Shown here piece after piece: positions 9,368-17,264 of a stretch of 64,000 nt of DNA; within the stretch, counting starts at the first letter, position 1, and each line of letters opens with the position of its first letter. This DNA comes from Streptomyces olivaceus (GTDB taxonomy: Bacteria > Actinomycetota > Actinomycetes > Streptomycetales > Streptomycetaceae). Made by a program: the position numbers and the translations under genes. Under the pieces are notes generated by a model. The model was not told where the DNA came from and did no database searches. It saw only the letters and a program-made list of their open reading frames with translations. The stretch spans positions 62,001 through 126,000 of the forward strand of contig NZ_JOFH01000017.1 in the NCBI RefSeq assembly GCF_000721235.1, in the 5' to 3' direction.

Positions 9368-10665
9368 GAGTGGGTTTCCCTCCCGTGCGGGCCGCGGCCG
9401 GCGCCGCCCGGTCCGTCCAGCAGATCGTCGGCGGGGCAGCGGCCCCGCAGGACGTAACGCTCCAGGTACCCGGCGACGGCACCGGTCACCTCGGCCGTCG
9501 CACCGAGCCGGGGCAGCGCGTCCAGCGCCGCCGTGAAGCAGGTGACGGCCGCCTCGCGCAACTCGGGGTCGGTGAGGGCGTCCCGGGCCGCGGCCTCGTA
9601 GAGCGGATTGTGGGGTCCTGGCCGGCCCAGCGTCCGCTCGGCCAGCGGCTTCACGGCCCGGTAGGCCGTCTCGGCGGCCTCCGGGTCGTCGAACAGGGCC
9701 GCGGTCACCGCCAGCGGCACGATCCAGCCGTCGTCCCCGGGCTGCGCGTCGATCATGCGCAGCTCCAGGTGCCCGCGCGGCCGCACGGGCGGGAAGAGCG
9801 TGGTGAGGTGGTAGTCGAGGTCCTCCCCGGTCGGCGGCCTCGGCACCTGGTTCCGGGTCCACTCGCGCAGGGTCAGGCCCTCGGGCACGTCCCAGGGCCC
9901 GCCGTCACGGCGTACGCACATCACCTCGGCGTCCAGGACGTGCCGCGTCCAGGCGCCGCGCGGGTCGGAGTCGAGGGGCGGGCCGCCCGCCCGGCCGGGG
10001 CCGATCTGCGTCCACCGCAGCTGCCGGGTCGACCGCCAGCCGGTGGGCCGGCCGCCGGCCAAGGGCGAGTTGGCGAACGCGGCCACCAGGACGGCGCCCA
10101 GCTGGTGGGCCAGCCACCAGCGGCGCACATGACCGAGCGGGCCGGGCTCCTCGTGGCCGGCGTCCACGCACACCTGCACGGAGGCGGACGTGCACATCAT
10201 GAAGCGGCCACCGGGGCCGGTACGGTCGAGACAGGCCTCCATGGCGTCGTAGCGGGGCTGCCGGAGATAGCGGCGCGGCTCCTGCCAGGGGTCGTGACCG
10301 AGGCCGACCAGGGCGAGACCGTCCTCGCGCAGTACCGCGCGGACGGCGTCGAGATCGGCGGAGACGGTACGGACGCACTCCATGAGGGAGGCGGCGGGGA
10401 GCGAACTCAGCTCCAGCTGACCACCGGGTTCGACGGTCAGCGCCGACTTGAGCGGGACGGCCCGCAGGGCGGTGTAGAGCGCCCGGAGCCGTTCGGGTGA
10501 CACGGGGAGCCGCGGCGCGCGCAGCTCGTGGACGAGCCATTCCACTTCGACGCCGAGGAGCGCGGGCGGACCGGTCTTGAAGCATATGCCGTGGACCAGC
10601 GCCTCGACCTCGGCCTCACTGACCGCGGTCCGCGGCCGGATACAGCCGTCAACCGAATCTGACAT
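9364..10665 (-). CDS. egtA: EgtA, glutamate-cysteine ligase of ergothioneine synthesis
   Basis: This is an ATP-dependent ligase making gamma-glutamylcysteine, 433 residues. GVEVEWLVHEL (the metal/glutamate-binding start), VEPGGQLELSS and the C-terminal HLELRMIDAQPG segment are typical of the actinobacterial GCS2/EgtA family. The ATG at 10665 has AGGAGG with 8-nt spacing; an upstream start at 10689 lacks one. It is the first gene of egtABCD, so the operon promoter should lie in the 290-bp divergent region 10666-10955. EgtE, the final C-S lyase, is not in the window. Confidence 0.96.
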   Translation of the reverse strand: MSDSVDGCIRPRTAVSEAEVEALVHGICFKTGPPALLGVEVEWLVHELRAPRLPVSPERLRALYTALRAVPLKSALTVEPGGQLELSSLPAASLMECVRTVSADLDAVRAVLREDGLALVGLGHDPWQEPRRYLRQPRYDAMEACLDRTGPGGRFMMCTSASVQVCVDAGHEEPGPLGHVRRWWLAHQLGAVLVAAFANSPLAGGRPTGWRSTRQLRWTQIGPGRAGGPPLDSDPRGAWTRHVLDAEVMCVRRDGGPWDVPEGLTLREWTRNQVPRPPTGEDLDYHLTTLFPPVRPRGHLELRMIDAQPGDDGWIVPLAVTAALFDDPEAAETAYRAVKPLAERTLGRPGPHNPLYEAAARDALTDPELREAAVTCFTAALDALPRLGATAEVTGAVAGYLERYVLRGRCPADDLLDGPGGAGRGPHGRETHS

Positions 10666-10896
10666 GTCTGGATCCTCCTGAGATTCCACACCATGTCGCC
10701 GACCCGTGTACGGGGTGGATCAGGGCCGGCACACCGTCCCACCCAAGACCCTCGGGCCGCTCGGCACAAGGACGCGCAGCGGGACGTTCCGGCTCGGTAA
10801 TGTCCGTGAACCAGCCGTTCGCAGGGGCTTCTCCCGGCGTCTGCCGACAGCAAAACCCCGTTGCGACGCGTCACCAGCATCACCCAGGATTGCCGT

Positions 10897-10959
10897 ATGA
10901 GCACGACGGGGGAGACCGCGGGGCACGCGGTCACGGCGTCCACGGGGGTGTCGCCGTGA
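10897..10959 (+). CDS. Possible 20-codon leader ORF overlapping the next gene
   Basis: A short frame starting with ATG encodes MSTTGETAGHAVTASTGVSP. It ends with TGA inside the GTGA of the following gene's start at 10956. The overlap geometry is that of coupled translation. No strong ribosome site precedes it and the composition is ordinary, so it may be chance. The rest of the egtA/PARG divergent gap (10666-10896) holds no recognised site. Confidence 0.25.
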   Translation: MSTTGETAGHAVTASTGVSP

Positions 10960-11828
10960 GCGCGCGCCTGCGGGGCATCGCACAGCAGACGGAGCAGATC
11001 GTGGCGGCGGGGAGCTACCGCGCGCCCGACGGCCGCGAGGTGCCGGTCGGCGCGGCGGTCGAACGGGCGCGCGAGGGCACGCGGATGCGCGGGCCCGAGT
11101 CCTTGGCGCCCGGCCCGTACGCGGCGGTGCGGACGGTCTTCGAGGTCACCGGCGAGAGCAGCCTGGAAGCCGCCCGCCGGCTCGGCGGCGAGGTCGCCGT
11201 GCTCAACTTCGCCTCCGCCCGCAACCCGGGCGGCGGCTACCTGAACGGCGCACAGGCCCAGGAAGAGGCCCTGTGCCGGGCCTCGGCCCTCTACACCTGC
11301 CTGCTGCGGGCCCGCGAGTTCTACGACCACCACCGCGCCCACCGCGACCCGTTCTACACGGACCGCGTCATCCACTCGCCCGGCGTGCCCGTCTTCCGCG
11401 ACGACCGCGGCAGCCTCCTCGACGAGCCGTACACGGCCGGTTTCCTCACGTCCGCCGCGCCGAACGCGGGCGTCGTGCTGCGCACGGCACCGCAGCGCGC
11501 CTCCGCCCTGCCCGCCGCGCTGACCGCCCGCGCCGAGCGGGTCCTCGAGACGGCCGCCGCCCACGGATACCGGCGGCTGGTGCTCGGCGCCTGGGGCTGC
11601 GGAGTGTTCCGCAACGACCCCGCGCAGGTCGCCGGGGCCTTCCGGACGCTGCTCGGGCCCGGCGGCCGGTTCGCCGGGGCCTTCGAGCGGGTGGCCTTCG
11701 GCATCCTCGACCGCACGCCCCGCGGCACCGTCCGGGAGGCGTTCGCCCGCGCCTTCCCAGGGCCGGCTGAAGGGGCCGGGACGGCACCGGCCCCGTCAGC
11801 CGCCGGCGCCGGTCAGGTCCAGCCGTAG
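10956..11828 (+). CDS. TIGR02452-family macrodomain protein (bacterial-type PARG)
   Basis: This is a cytoplasmic protein of 290 residues. The poly(ADP-ribose) glycohydrolase signature GGG-x7-QEE is complete: Gly92-94 in NPGGGYLNG and Gln102-Glu103-Glu104 in AQAQEEALCR. The macro-fold segment VLGAWGCGVFRNDP lies in the C-terminal half. Bacterial PARGs remove poly(ADP-ribose) from proteins. The GTG at 10956 was chosen because the conserved LRGIAQQTEQIVAAG follows at once. It is divergent from egtA and its last 16 bp overlap the convergent PemK-like gene. The target in this organism is unknown. Confidence 0.88.
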   Translation: MSARLRGIAQQTEQIVAAGSYRAPDGREVPVGAAVERAREGTRMRGPESLAPGPYAAVRTVFEVTGESSLEAARRLGGEVAVLNFASARNPGGGYLNGAQAQEEALCRASALYTCLLRAREFYDHHRAHRDPFYTDRVIHSPGVPVFRDDRGSLLDEPYTAGFLTSAAPNAGVVLRTAPQRASALPAALTARAERVLETAAAHGYRRLVLGAWGCGVFRNDPAQVAGAFRTLLGPGGRFAGAFERVAFGILDRTPRGTVREAFARAFPGPAEGAGTAPAPSAAGAGQVQP

Positions 11829-12277
11829 CGCTCGCGCAGCCGCTGCCGTACGAGGTTGAACCGCATCCGGTCCAGGGCACACGCCTCGCGGCGCATACCG
11901 GCGTCGTGCAGCCGCAGCACCCGGTCCACGTCGACCCACGAGTCGCGCCCGGAGCGGTCCCAGGGCCCGTTCCCGATCGGCACCCAGTCCCGGTTCCCGT
12001 CGTGGCGCTTGCTGGACAGCTGTACGGCCAGCACGGTGCCGCCCGCCTCGCGGGCGACCACCAGCACGGGCCGGTCCTTGCCCCTGCCGTCCGCCTCCTC
12101 GTAGGGGACCCACGTCCACACGATCTCGCCCGGGTCGGGGTCCCCGTCGTGCGCGGGGGAGTACTCGGTACGCACCCGGCCCACGTCCTTCGGGTCGGCC
12201 TCCGTGGTGGCGGTGGGACCGTAACGGCCGGGGACGGCGTCACCGGTGCTGTCGATGTCGTCGGTAAAGGCGCTCAC
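11813..12277 (-). CDS. PemK/MazF-family (type II toxin fold) protein
   Basis: The protein has 154 residues. After about 45 non-conserved residues comes the PemK/MazF barrel: GEIVWTWVPYEE, KDRPVLVVAREAGG and VLAVQLSSKRHDG, followed by the C-terminal helix DRVLRLHDAG. MazF-type proteins are sequence-specific endoribonucleases. Neither a MazE/PemI-like antitoxin nor any small ORF is next to it, so toxin activity is not supported by context. The GTG at 12277 gives the VSAFTDDIDST beginning; the longer open frame upstream is Arg/Pro-rich shadow sequence. Confidence 0.75.
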   Translation of the reverse strand: MSAFTDDIDSTGDAVPGRYGPTATTEADPKDVGRVRTEYSPAHDGDPDPGEIVWTWVPYEEADGRGKDRPVLVVAREAGGTVLAVQLSSKRHDGNRDWVPIGNGPWDRSGRDSWVDVDRVLRLHDAGMRREACALDRMRFNLVRQRLRERYGWT

Positions 12278-12466
12278 GGGCCGTACCGTACGGGACGGCC
12301 CCGCACGCGCGTCCGGCAGCCTGCGCCGGAGCGTCCCCGCACGTCGCACGGCGGGCGAGCGTCCCGTGCCGGGGCGGCGCCGTGCCCGATCGGATGGCAG
12401 GCTGATCACCGGGCCCCGCTCGCGGCGGGGCGCGGCCACCGTCCGCACGAGTCAGAAGGCGACGTC

Positions 12467-13408
12467 ATGACCGACCAGCTCATCGTCAGCGTCCTGGGCA
12501 CCGGCATCATGGGTGCCGCGATGGCCCGCAACCTCGCCCGCGCCGGACTCGACGTCCGGGTCTGGAACCGCAGCCGGGACAAGGCCGAGCCGCTGGCCGC
12601 CGACGGCGCACGGGTCGCCGCGGACCCGGCAGAGGCCGTACGGGACGCGGACGTGGTCCTCACCATGCTGTACGACGGACCGGCCGCCCTCGACGTCATG
12701 CGCCGCGCCGTACCCGGCCTGCGCCCCGGCACGGTGTGGGCGCAGGCCACCACCGCGGGCGTCGACGCGGTCGCCGACCTGGCCGCCTTCGCCGACGAGC
12801 ACGGCCTCGTCTTCCTCGACGCGCCCGTCCTGGGCACCCGGCAGCCGGCCGAGGCGGGCCGACTGCTCGTGCTCGCCGCGGGCCCCGCCGCCGTCCGGGA
12901 CCGGGTGGCGCCCGTGTTCGACGCCGTCGGCTCGCGCACGGTGTGGACCGGCGAGGACGGGGCGGCCGGCAGCGCGACCCGGCTGAAGCTGGTCGCCAAC
13001 AGCTGGGTCCTCGCCGTCACCAACGCGGGAGGCGAGACCCTCGCGCTCGCCAAGGCCCTGGGCGTGGACCCGGACGCCTTCTTCGACGCCATCGCCGACG
13101 GGCCGCTCGACATGGGCTATCTGCGCACCAAGGCGTCCCTGATCCGTGACGGCGCGCTGACGCCCGCCCAGTTCGCCGTCACCACCGCCGAAAAGGACGC
13201 CCGGCTGATCGTCGAGGCGGGCGAGGCCAACGGCGTACGCCTGGACGCGGCCGCCGCCGGCGCGGAACGCCTGGCGCGGGCCGCCGCCCAGGGGCACGGC
13301 GACGAGGACATGGCGGCTGCGTACTTCGCCAGTTTCGAGGAGAAGCGGCAGGAGAAGCAGGAGAAGCAGGAGAAGCAGGAGAGGCAGGAGGAAGAGCAGT
13401 CGGACTGA
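12467..13408 (+). CDS. NAD(P)-dependent oxidoreductase, 3-hydroxyisobutyrate dehydrogenase family
   Basis: This is a beta-hydroxyacid dehydrogenase of 313 residues. The N-terminal Rossmann motif is VSVLGTGIMGAAMARNL, with the NADP-type Arg in VWNRSRDKAE. The substrate segment is FLDAPVLGTRQPAEAG, and the catalytic lysine lies in KLVANSW. The C-terminus carries a charged tail of QEK repeats encoded by five 9-bp units (13349-13393). The real substrate is open, since this family includes imine reductases as well as 3-hydroxyisobutyrate and glyoxylate enzymes. AAGG precedes the ATG at 12467. Confidence 0.9.
   Translation: MTDQLIVSVLGTGIMGAAMARNLARAGLDVRVWNRSRDKAEPLAADGARVAADPAEAVRDADVVLTMLYDGPAALDVMRRAVPGLRPGTVWAQATTAGVDAVADLAAFADEHGLVFLDAPVLGTRQPAEAGRLLVLAAGPAAVRDRVAPVFDAVGSRTVWTGEDGAAGSATRLKLVANSWVLAVTNAGGETLALAKALGVDPDAFFDAIADGPLDMGYLRTKASLIRDGALTPAQFAVTTAEKDARLIVEAGEANGVRLDAAAAGAERLARAAAQGHGDEDMAAAYFASFEEKRQEKQEKQEKQERQEEEQSD
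13349..13393 (+). repeat. Five tandem 9-bp units coding a QEK tail
   Basis: Three identical units caggagaag and two variants (caggagagg, caggaggaa) run head to tail without interruption. They encode the sequence QEK QEK QEK QER QEE at the end of the dehydrogenase. The repeat keeps the frame, so slippage would only change tail length. Confidence 0.9.
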
Positions 13409-13448
13409 CCGCGCCGGCCCGGCCACGCGGTGCGCGACCACCGACGCA

Positions 13449-13535
13449 CACCGGAACCGGAGCGCAAGAACCCGGCGCACCAGAACCAGCACGCAAGGGC
13501 CCGCTGCACCAGAACCAGCGCACACAGCACCAGGC
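13449..13535 (+). repeat. Three imperfect 29-bp tandem repeats
   Basis: Units begin at 13449, 13478 and 13507. Each starts with cacc(a/g)gaacc(a/g)g. The 14-mer gcaccagaaccagc occurs at 13477-13490 and again at 13506-13519. The array fills most of the 151-bp gap between the dehydrogenase and the PPOX gene and ends 24 bp before the PPOX start. Confidence 0.8.
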
Positions 13536-13559
13536 AGATCAAACACACAAGGAGTTCTC

Positions 13560-13985
13560 ATGTCCAAGCCGCCCCTGCCCCCAGAGGCCGTCGCACTGCT
13601 GCGCCGCGCCAACCCGTGCGTCATGGCCACCCTCCGCTCGGACGGCACCCCCGTCTCCACGGCGACCTGGTACCTGTGGGAGGACGACGGCCGCGTGCTG
13701 GTCAACCTCGACGCGGGCCGGGTGCGTCTGGGACACCTGCGCCGCGACCCGCGGGTCACCCTCACCGTCCTCGCCGAAGACGACTGGTACACGCACGTCA
13801 CGCTCATCGGCCGTGTCACCGAGATGCGCGACGACGAGGACCTCGCCGGCATCGACCGGCTCTCCACGCAGTACACGGGCAAGCCGTACCCCGACCGGCA
13901 GCGCCCCCGGGTCAGCGCCTGGATCGAGGTGGAGCGCTGGCACGGCTGGGGCTCCATGAAGGACAGCGACCAGCCGTCCACCTGA
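13560..13985 (+). CDS. PPOX-class F420-dependent oxidoreductase
   Basis: This is a split-barrel flavin/deazaflavin-binding protein of 141 residues. CVMATLRSDGTPVSTATWYLWEDD is the usual N-terminal strand pair. RLGHLRRDPRVTLTV and WIEVERWHGWG complete the fold. Members use F420H2 to reduce unsaturated substrates, but the substrate here cannot be read. A near-perfect AAGGAG lies 6 nt before the ATG at 13560. It follows the dehydrogenase on the same strand and may be co-transcribed. Confidence 0.88.
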   Translation: MSKPPLPPEAVALLRRANPCVMATLRSDGTPVSTATWYLWEDDGRVLVNLDAGRVRLGHLRRDPRVTLTVLAEDDWYTHVTLIGRVTEMRDDEDLAGIDRLSTQYTGKPYPDRQRPRVSAWIEVERWHGWGSMKDSDQPST

Positions 13986-13995
13986 CGGCACGCCG

Positions 13996-14036
13996 GCCGG
14001 TGACGGGGCGCGGGGTGCCCGCGCCCTGTCACCGGC
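13996..14036. terminator. Bidirectional hairpin terminator
   Basis: Two 19-bp arms (13996-14014 and 14018-14036) with a single wobble-type mismatch and a 3-nt loop lie between the convergent PPOX gene and the gene at 14042. There is no U tract, as is normal for Streptomyces hairpin terminators. Confidence 0.7.
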
Positions 14037-14041
14037 GGTGC

Positions 14042-14506
14042 CTACTCGATCTCGCGCATCATCTTCTCCATGGAGCCGACGGAGAGCCGGGTCCGCGTCA
14101 GCTCGTCCAGGGTCTGGCGCTGTTCCTCCGCAGTGCGGCGCTGCAACTCCACGGTGTCCTCCAGGAGCCGCGCGTATCGCGTGGCGAGCTCCTTGTACTG
14201 CTCCTCGCGCGCCGCCAGCATCCGGGCCCGCCAGGTGGCGGCGACCTGCCAGACGATCACGATCAGCAGACCGAAGAACCCGGCCGCGCCCACGGCGCCC
14301 ACCAGGCCCCCCACTCCATTGCCGTCCTCCCCGGCCTCCAGCGTGCCGACGACCAGCCCCGCGGCCTCCAGCCGCTGCAGGTGCATGTGCAGCAGTGGAC
14401 GGCCCATGCCGATCAGCCGGGCCAGCGCGCTGACGTAGCAGGGGCGGCTCAGGGGCGAGTCGGGGACGGCTCGGGGTGGGCTCCGGGGTGGTGCACGGCG
14501 TAGCAT
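14042..14506 (-). CDS. Membrane-anchored protein with partial winged-helix and coiled coil
   Basis: The product has 154 residues. Residues 22-55 (SRPCYVSALARLIGMGRPLL and on) match the recognition half of an ArsR/MarR-like winged helix. They are followed by a hydrophobic segment (VGGLVGAVGAAGFFGLLIVI) and a charged coiled-coil C-terminus (EEQYKELATRYARLLEDTV). The first helix of a normal winged helix is missing and the 15 or so residues before it are Pro/Arg-rich. No in-frame start exists further upstream before a TGA. It may be N-terminally truncated or frameshifted, or the start may be downstream. Some Streptomyces have intact homologues with the full helix. Confidence 0.6.
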   Translation of the reverse strand: MLRRAPPRSPPRAVPDSPLSRPCYVSALARLIGMGRPLLHMHLQRLEAAGLVVGTLEAGEDGNGVGGLVGAVGAAGFFGLLIVIVWQVAATWRARMLAAREEQYKELATRYARLLEDTVELQRRTAEEQRQTLDELTRTRLSVGSMEKMMREIE

Positions 14507-14587
14507 CCTTCGCGCGGCATCGCGTGTCGGTCACCGTCCGGGTGAGGCATGGAGGCGCCGCGGAGATGCCCGTGGAGGCATTGACCC

Positions 14588-15016
14588 GTGTCAGTCGAGT
14601 TCAACCACACCATCGTCCTCTCCCACGACCGGGAGGAGTCCGCCCGATTCCTCGCCGGAATCCTGGGCCTGGAGGTCGGCGAACCGGCCGGGATGTTCCT
14701 GCCCGTGACCACCGCCAACAGCGTCACCCTCGATTTCGCCACCGTCGACATCGACTTCCCCATGCAGCACTACGCGTTCCTCGTCTCGGAGGACGAGTTC
14801 GACGCCGTGCTCGCTCGCCTCGTCGAGGGCGGGATCCCCATCCACGCCCATCCGCACGGCCAACACCCGCGCCGGATCAACCGCAACGACGGCGGCCGGG
14901 GCGTCTACTTCATCGACCCGTCGGGGCACGGCATGGAGGCCTTCACCCGCCCCTACGGCAGCGATCCGTCCTCGCCGTTGAACGGCGTCACGGAGGACGT
15001 GCCCGGGGCCCGCTGA
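14588..15016 (+). CDS. VOC-family (glyoxalase/bleomycin-resistance fold) protein
   Basis: The protein has 142 residues with paired beta-alpha-beta-beta-beta modules. The N-terminal VEFNHTIVLSHDREESARFL supplies the first metal-ligand position (His). GRGVYFIDPSGHGMEAFTRP is the classic C-terminal module with a Glu ligand. The GTG at 14588 has GGAGG nine nt upstream. Substrate is unknown; dioxygenase, glyoxalase or binding roles all remain possible. Confidence 0.85.
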   Translation: MSVEFNHTIVLSHDREESARFLAGILGLEVGEPAGMFLPVTTANSVTLDFATVDIDFPMQHYAFLVSEDEFDAVLARLVEGGIPIHAHPHGQHPRRINRNDGGRGVYFIDPSGHGMEAFTRPYGSDPSSPLNGVTEDVPGAR

Positions 15017-15117
15017 GGGTCCGCCGACCGGCGTCCGCCCCGGTCTCCGCGCACCGCTGCCCCGTTGTCAGACCCCTTCCGCATACTGGTGGCCACAGGA
15101 GCGGGATGTGAGGGGGG

Positions 15118-16284
15118 ATGGACGTGCGGACGGTGTACAGGGGCGAACTGCCGGTCGTCCACGGCGGGTTCCACGTGGACAGCCGCCGAGGGGCGTACGA
15201 TCCGCGGCCACCGGAGTCGTCGGAGGCCTGTGCCGGGCAGAGCAACGGCCTGTGCGGCGCGGCCGTTCCGGGCTGCCTCTTCCTGGGCACGGGCCTGCGC
15301 CGCGGCCGCGTCGCCCTGACCGTCGAGGTGCACCGGGCCGCCCCGCCGCTCGACGACGGCTGGGAGGACGTCGTGGAGGCGTCCTTCCGGCCGGCCGCCG
15401 CCTCCGCGGCCGTGCTGCGCTGCTGCCACGGCACGCTGTGCGAGGTGGACCTGCCGGCCGCCGACCACCGGGTGCGGTACTGCGGGCGCGGCATGGACCC
15501 GGCCGCCGACGGTCCCGCCCGCGCCGCCGGTTCCGGCCGCCCGGTCGGGCAGTACCTGCTGCAGTTCTGGCCTGCCCCGCCCGCCGCGGACCGGGTCGTC
15601 CGCCAGACCTCGCGCAGCGCCGAGAGCCGGCACCGCCACGCGCGGGCCCTGACCCGGCCCGCTCCCCGCGCGGGAGGCGAGCGGGAGTGGGCCGAGGCCA
15701 GGTCCTGGGGCGGCCGGCTGCCCAGCCGGCGGGTCCGGGCCGTCGGCGACGACGCGCGGGGACTCGTGCCGCTGGACCGGGACCTGCTCGACGCCGTCGA
15801 CGCCCTGTGCCCGGCGGCGCAGCGGAGCCTGGCGCGCTGGGCGGCCCGCCGCGCCTTCAGCGAGACGGGACTCGAGGACCTCGGCTGGATCGCGCCCGCG
15901 CTGGCCGCGCTCGACCGGGGAGATCCCCTGCCGGCGCCGTTCGACGATCCCCGGCGGCCCTGGGACCGCTTCTTCCACGACGACCGCATCGCCTGCACAC
16001 CGCCGGACGCGTCCGGCGGGCCTCCGGACCTCCCCCTGCGACAGGCCCTGGCCCTGCCCGCACTCCGTGCCGCGGCCGACCCCGACCCGCTGCGTGCCGC
16101 GCTCGGTGCCCTCTTCGCCGCCGCAGTCGCCCACGGCACCGGCTACCCGGCCCTCTTCGCCGCGGCCCGCCGGACCTTTCCCGGCCTGGGCACGTGCGCG
16201 CCGGCGCGCCCTCCTAGCGGGCCTGGCGGGCCAGCAGCTTCCGCAGCGCCCCCGCGACCTCGTCCGGCGCCTCCTCCGCCATGA
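15118..16284 (+). CDS. Hypothetical protein, function not recognised
   Basis: The protein has 388 residues with strong Streptomyces codon bias and GGGGGG directly before the ATG. No domain is recognised. It has several cysteines in the first 130 residues (SSEACAGQSNGLCGAAVPGC; LRCCHGTLCEV), and no signal peptide or membrane segment. The Pro-rich last 25 codons run 71 bp into the convergent hydrolase gene, so the functional protein may end near residue 365. Confidence 0.65.
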   Translation: MDVRTVYRGELPVVHGGFHVDSRRGAYDPRPPESSEACAGQSNGLCGAAVPGCLFLGTGLRRGRVALTVEVHRAAPPLDDGWEDVVEASFRPAAASAAVLRCCHGTLCEVDLPAADHRVRYCGRGMDPAADGPARAAGSGRPVGQYLLQFWPAPPAADRVVRQTSRSAESRHRHARALTRPAPRAGGEREWAEARSWGGRLPSRRVRAVGDDARGLVPLDRDLLDAVDALCPAAQRSLARWAARRAFSETGLEDLGWIAPALAALDRGDPLPAPFDDPRRPWDRFFHDDRIACTPPDASGGPPDLPLRQALALPALRAAADPDPLRAALGALFAAAVAHGTGYPALFAAARRTFPGLGTCAPARPPSGPGGPAASAAPPRPRPAPPPP

Positions 16285-17107
16285 AGTGCCCGCAGTCGAC
16301 GGTGTCGTGCCGCAGGTCGGGGGCCCAGGCCCGCCACAGCGCGGCGGCGTCGTAGCCGAGCGCCGCGCCCCAGTCCTGCTGGAGCACGGTCACCGGCATC
16401 CGCAGCCGATTGCCCCGCTCCCGGTCGGCCAGGTCGTGGGCCACGTCGACGCCCGCCGAGGCCCGGTAGTCGGCCACGATCGAGGGCACCGCCTCGCGGG
16501 AGGCCCGGAGATAGGCGGCGCGGACGTCGGCCGGCAGGGCGCCGGGGTCCCGGGCCCACAGATCGAGGAAGTGGCCGAAGAACGCGTCCGGCGCGGCGCC
16601 GATCAGCTGCTCCGGCAGACCCGGCGGCTGCGCCATCAGGTACAGGTGGAAGCCCACCGCCGCCGTCGTGCCGTGCAGCACGTCCCACATGTCCAGGGTC
16701 GGCAGCACGTCCAGCGCGGCCAGGTGCGTCACCGCGTCCGGGTGGTCGAGCCCCGCCCGCACCGCGACGAGGGCGCCCCGGTCGTGCCCGGCCAGCGCGA
16801 ACCGGTCGTGCCTGAGCGCCCGGGCGAGGGCCACGACGTCGGCGGCCATGGCCCGCTTGGCGTAGGCGGTGCCGTCCGGGTCGGCGGGCTTGTCGCTGGC
16901 GCCGTAACCGCGCAGGTCGGGGCAGATGACCGTGTGGTCGGCCGCCAGGTCGGCGGCGACGTGCCGCCACATCAGATGGGTCTGCGGGAAGCCGTGCAGC
17001 AGCACGAGGGGGCTGCCCGAGCCGCCGACGGCCACGTGCAGGCCGATGCCGTCGGCGACCTGGACGCGGTCGTACGTGAAGCCAGGGATGGTCGGGGTCG
17101 GTTCCAT
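16214..17107 (-). CDS. Alpha/beta hydrolase, haloacetate dehalogenase/epoxide hydrolase-like
   Basis: This is a 297-residue enzyme of the Asp-nucleophile branch. The nucleophile elbow is GHDRGA (Asp, not Ser), the oxyanion region is LLHGFPQTHLMWR, and the catalytic His is in DCGHFMAEEAPD. The run LDVLPTLDMWDVLHG and LMAQPPGLPEQLIG strongly resembles fluoroacetate dehalogenases, although epoxide hydrolases share the scaffold. It is probably cytoplasmic. It is divergent from the SARP gene with a 157-bp shared upstream region. The ATG at 17107 has GAAAGG about 12 nt upstream. Confidence 0.88.
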   Translation of the reverse strand: MEPTPTIPGFTYDRVQVADGIGLHVAVGGSGSPLVLLHGFPQTHLMWRHVAADLAADHTVICPDLRGYGASDKPADPDGTAYAKRAMAADVVALARALRHDRFALAGHDRGALVAVRAGLDHPDAVTHLAALDVLPTLDMWDVLHGTTAAVGFHLYLMAQPPGLPEQLIGAAPDAFFGHFLDLWARDPGALPADVRAAYLRASREAVPSIVADYRASAGVDVAHDLADRERGNRLRMPVTVLQQDWGAALGYDAAALWRAWAPDLRHDTVDCGHFMAEEAPDEVAGALRKLLARQAR

Positions 17108-17119
17108 GACTGGGTCGTG

Positions 17120-17132
17120 CCTTTCCGAAAGG
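17120..17132. promoter_or_regulatory. Short palindrome at the hydrolase ribosome site
   Basis: CCTTTC-C-GAAAGG has perfect 6-bp arms around one base and contains the probable Shine-Dalgarno of the hydrolase gene. It could be an operator or affect translation initiation; there is no further support. Confidence 0.3.
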
Positions 17133-17194
17133 TTCTCGTGGTGCGACGGTCGCTGCCCGGCGTGCCGGGACACACCACGAGCCTCGCGCGCCCG

Positions 17195-17248
17195 GATCAG
17201 CAACCGATCAGCACGCGTACCGTGGTGCGGGAGTGGCGGTGGCTGATC
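17195..17248. promoter_or_regulatory. Repeats upstream of the SARP gene (possible operator)
   Basis: The octamer gatcagca occurs at 17195-17202 and 17206-17213, exactly 11 bp apart. An inverted copy (gctgatc) lies at 17242-17248, 16 bp before the SARP ATG. Direct repeats at 11-bp spacing are the usual layout of SARP binding sites. The site sits between the SARP gene and the divergent hydrolase, so it could serve both. Confidence 0.45.
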
Positions 17249-17264
17249 GGAGAGCGGACGCAAC

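Noticed and set aside
11813..12277. Toxin-antitoxin operon
   Set aside because: The PemK/MazF-like gene has no adjacent antitoxin frame; the neighbouring PARG gene is convergent, not part of its operon.
13449..13535. CRISPR array
   Set aside because: The units are contiguous tandem repeats without spacers; the same holds for the 30-bp array at 20131-20237.
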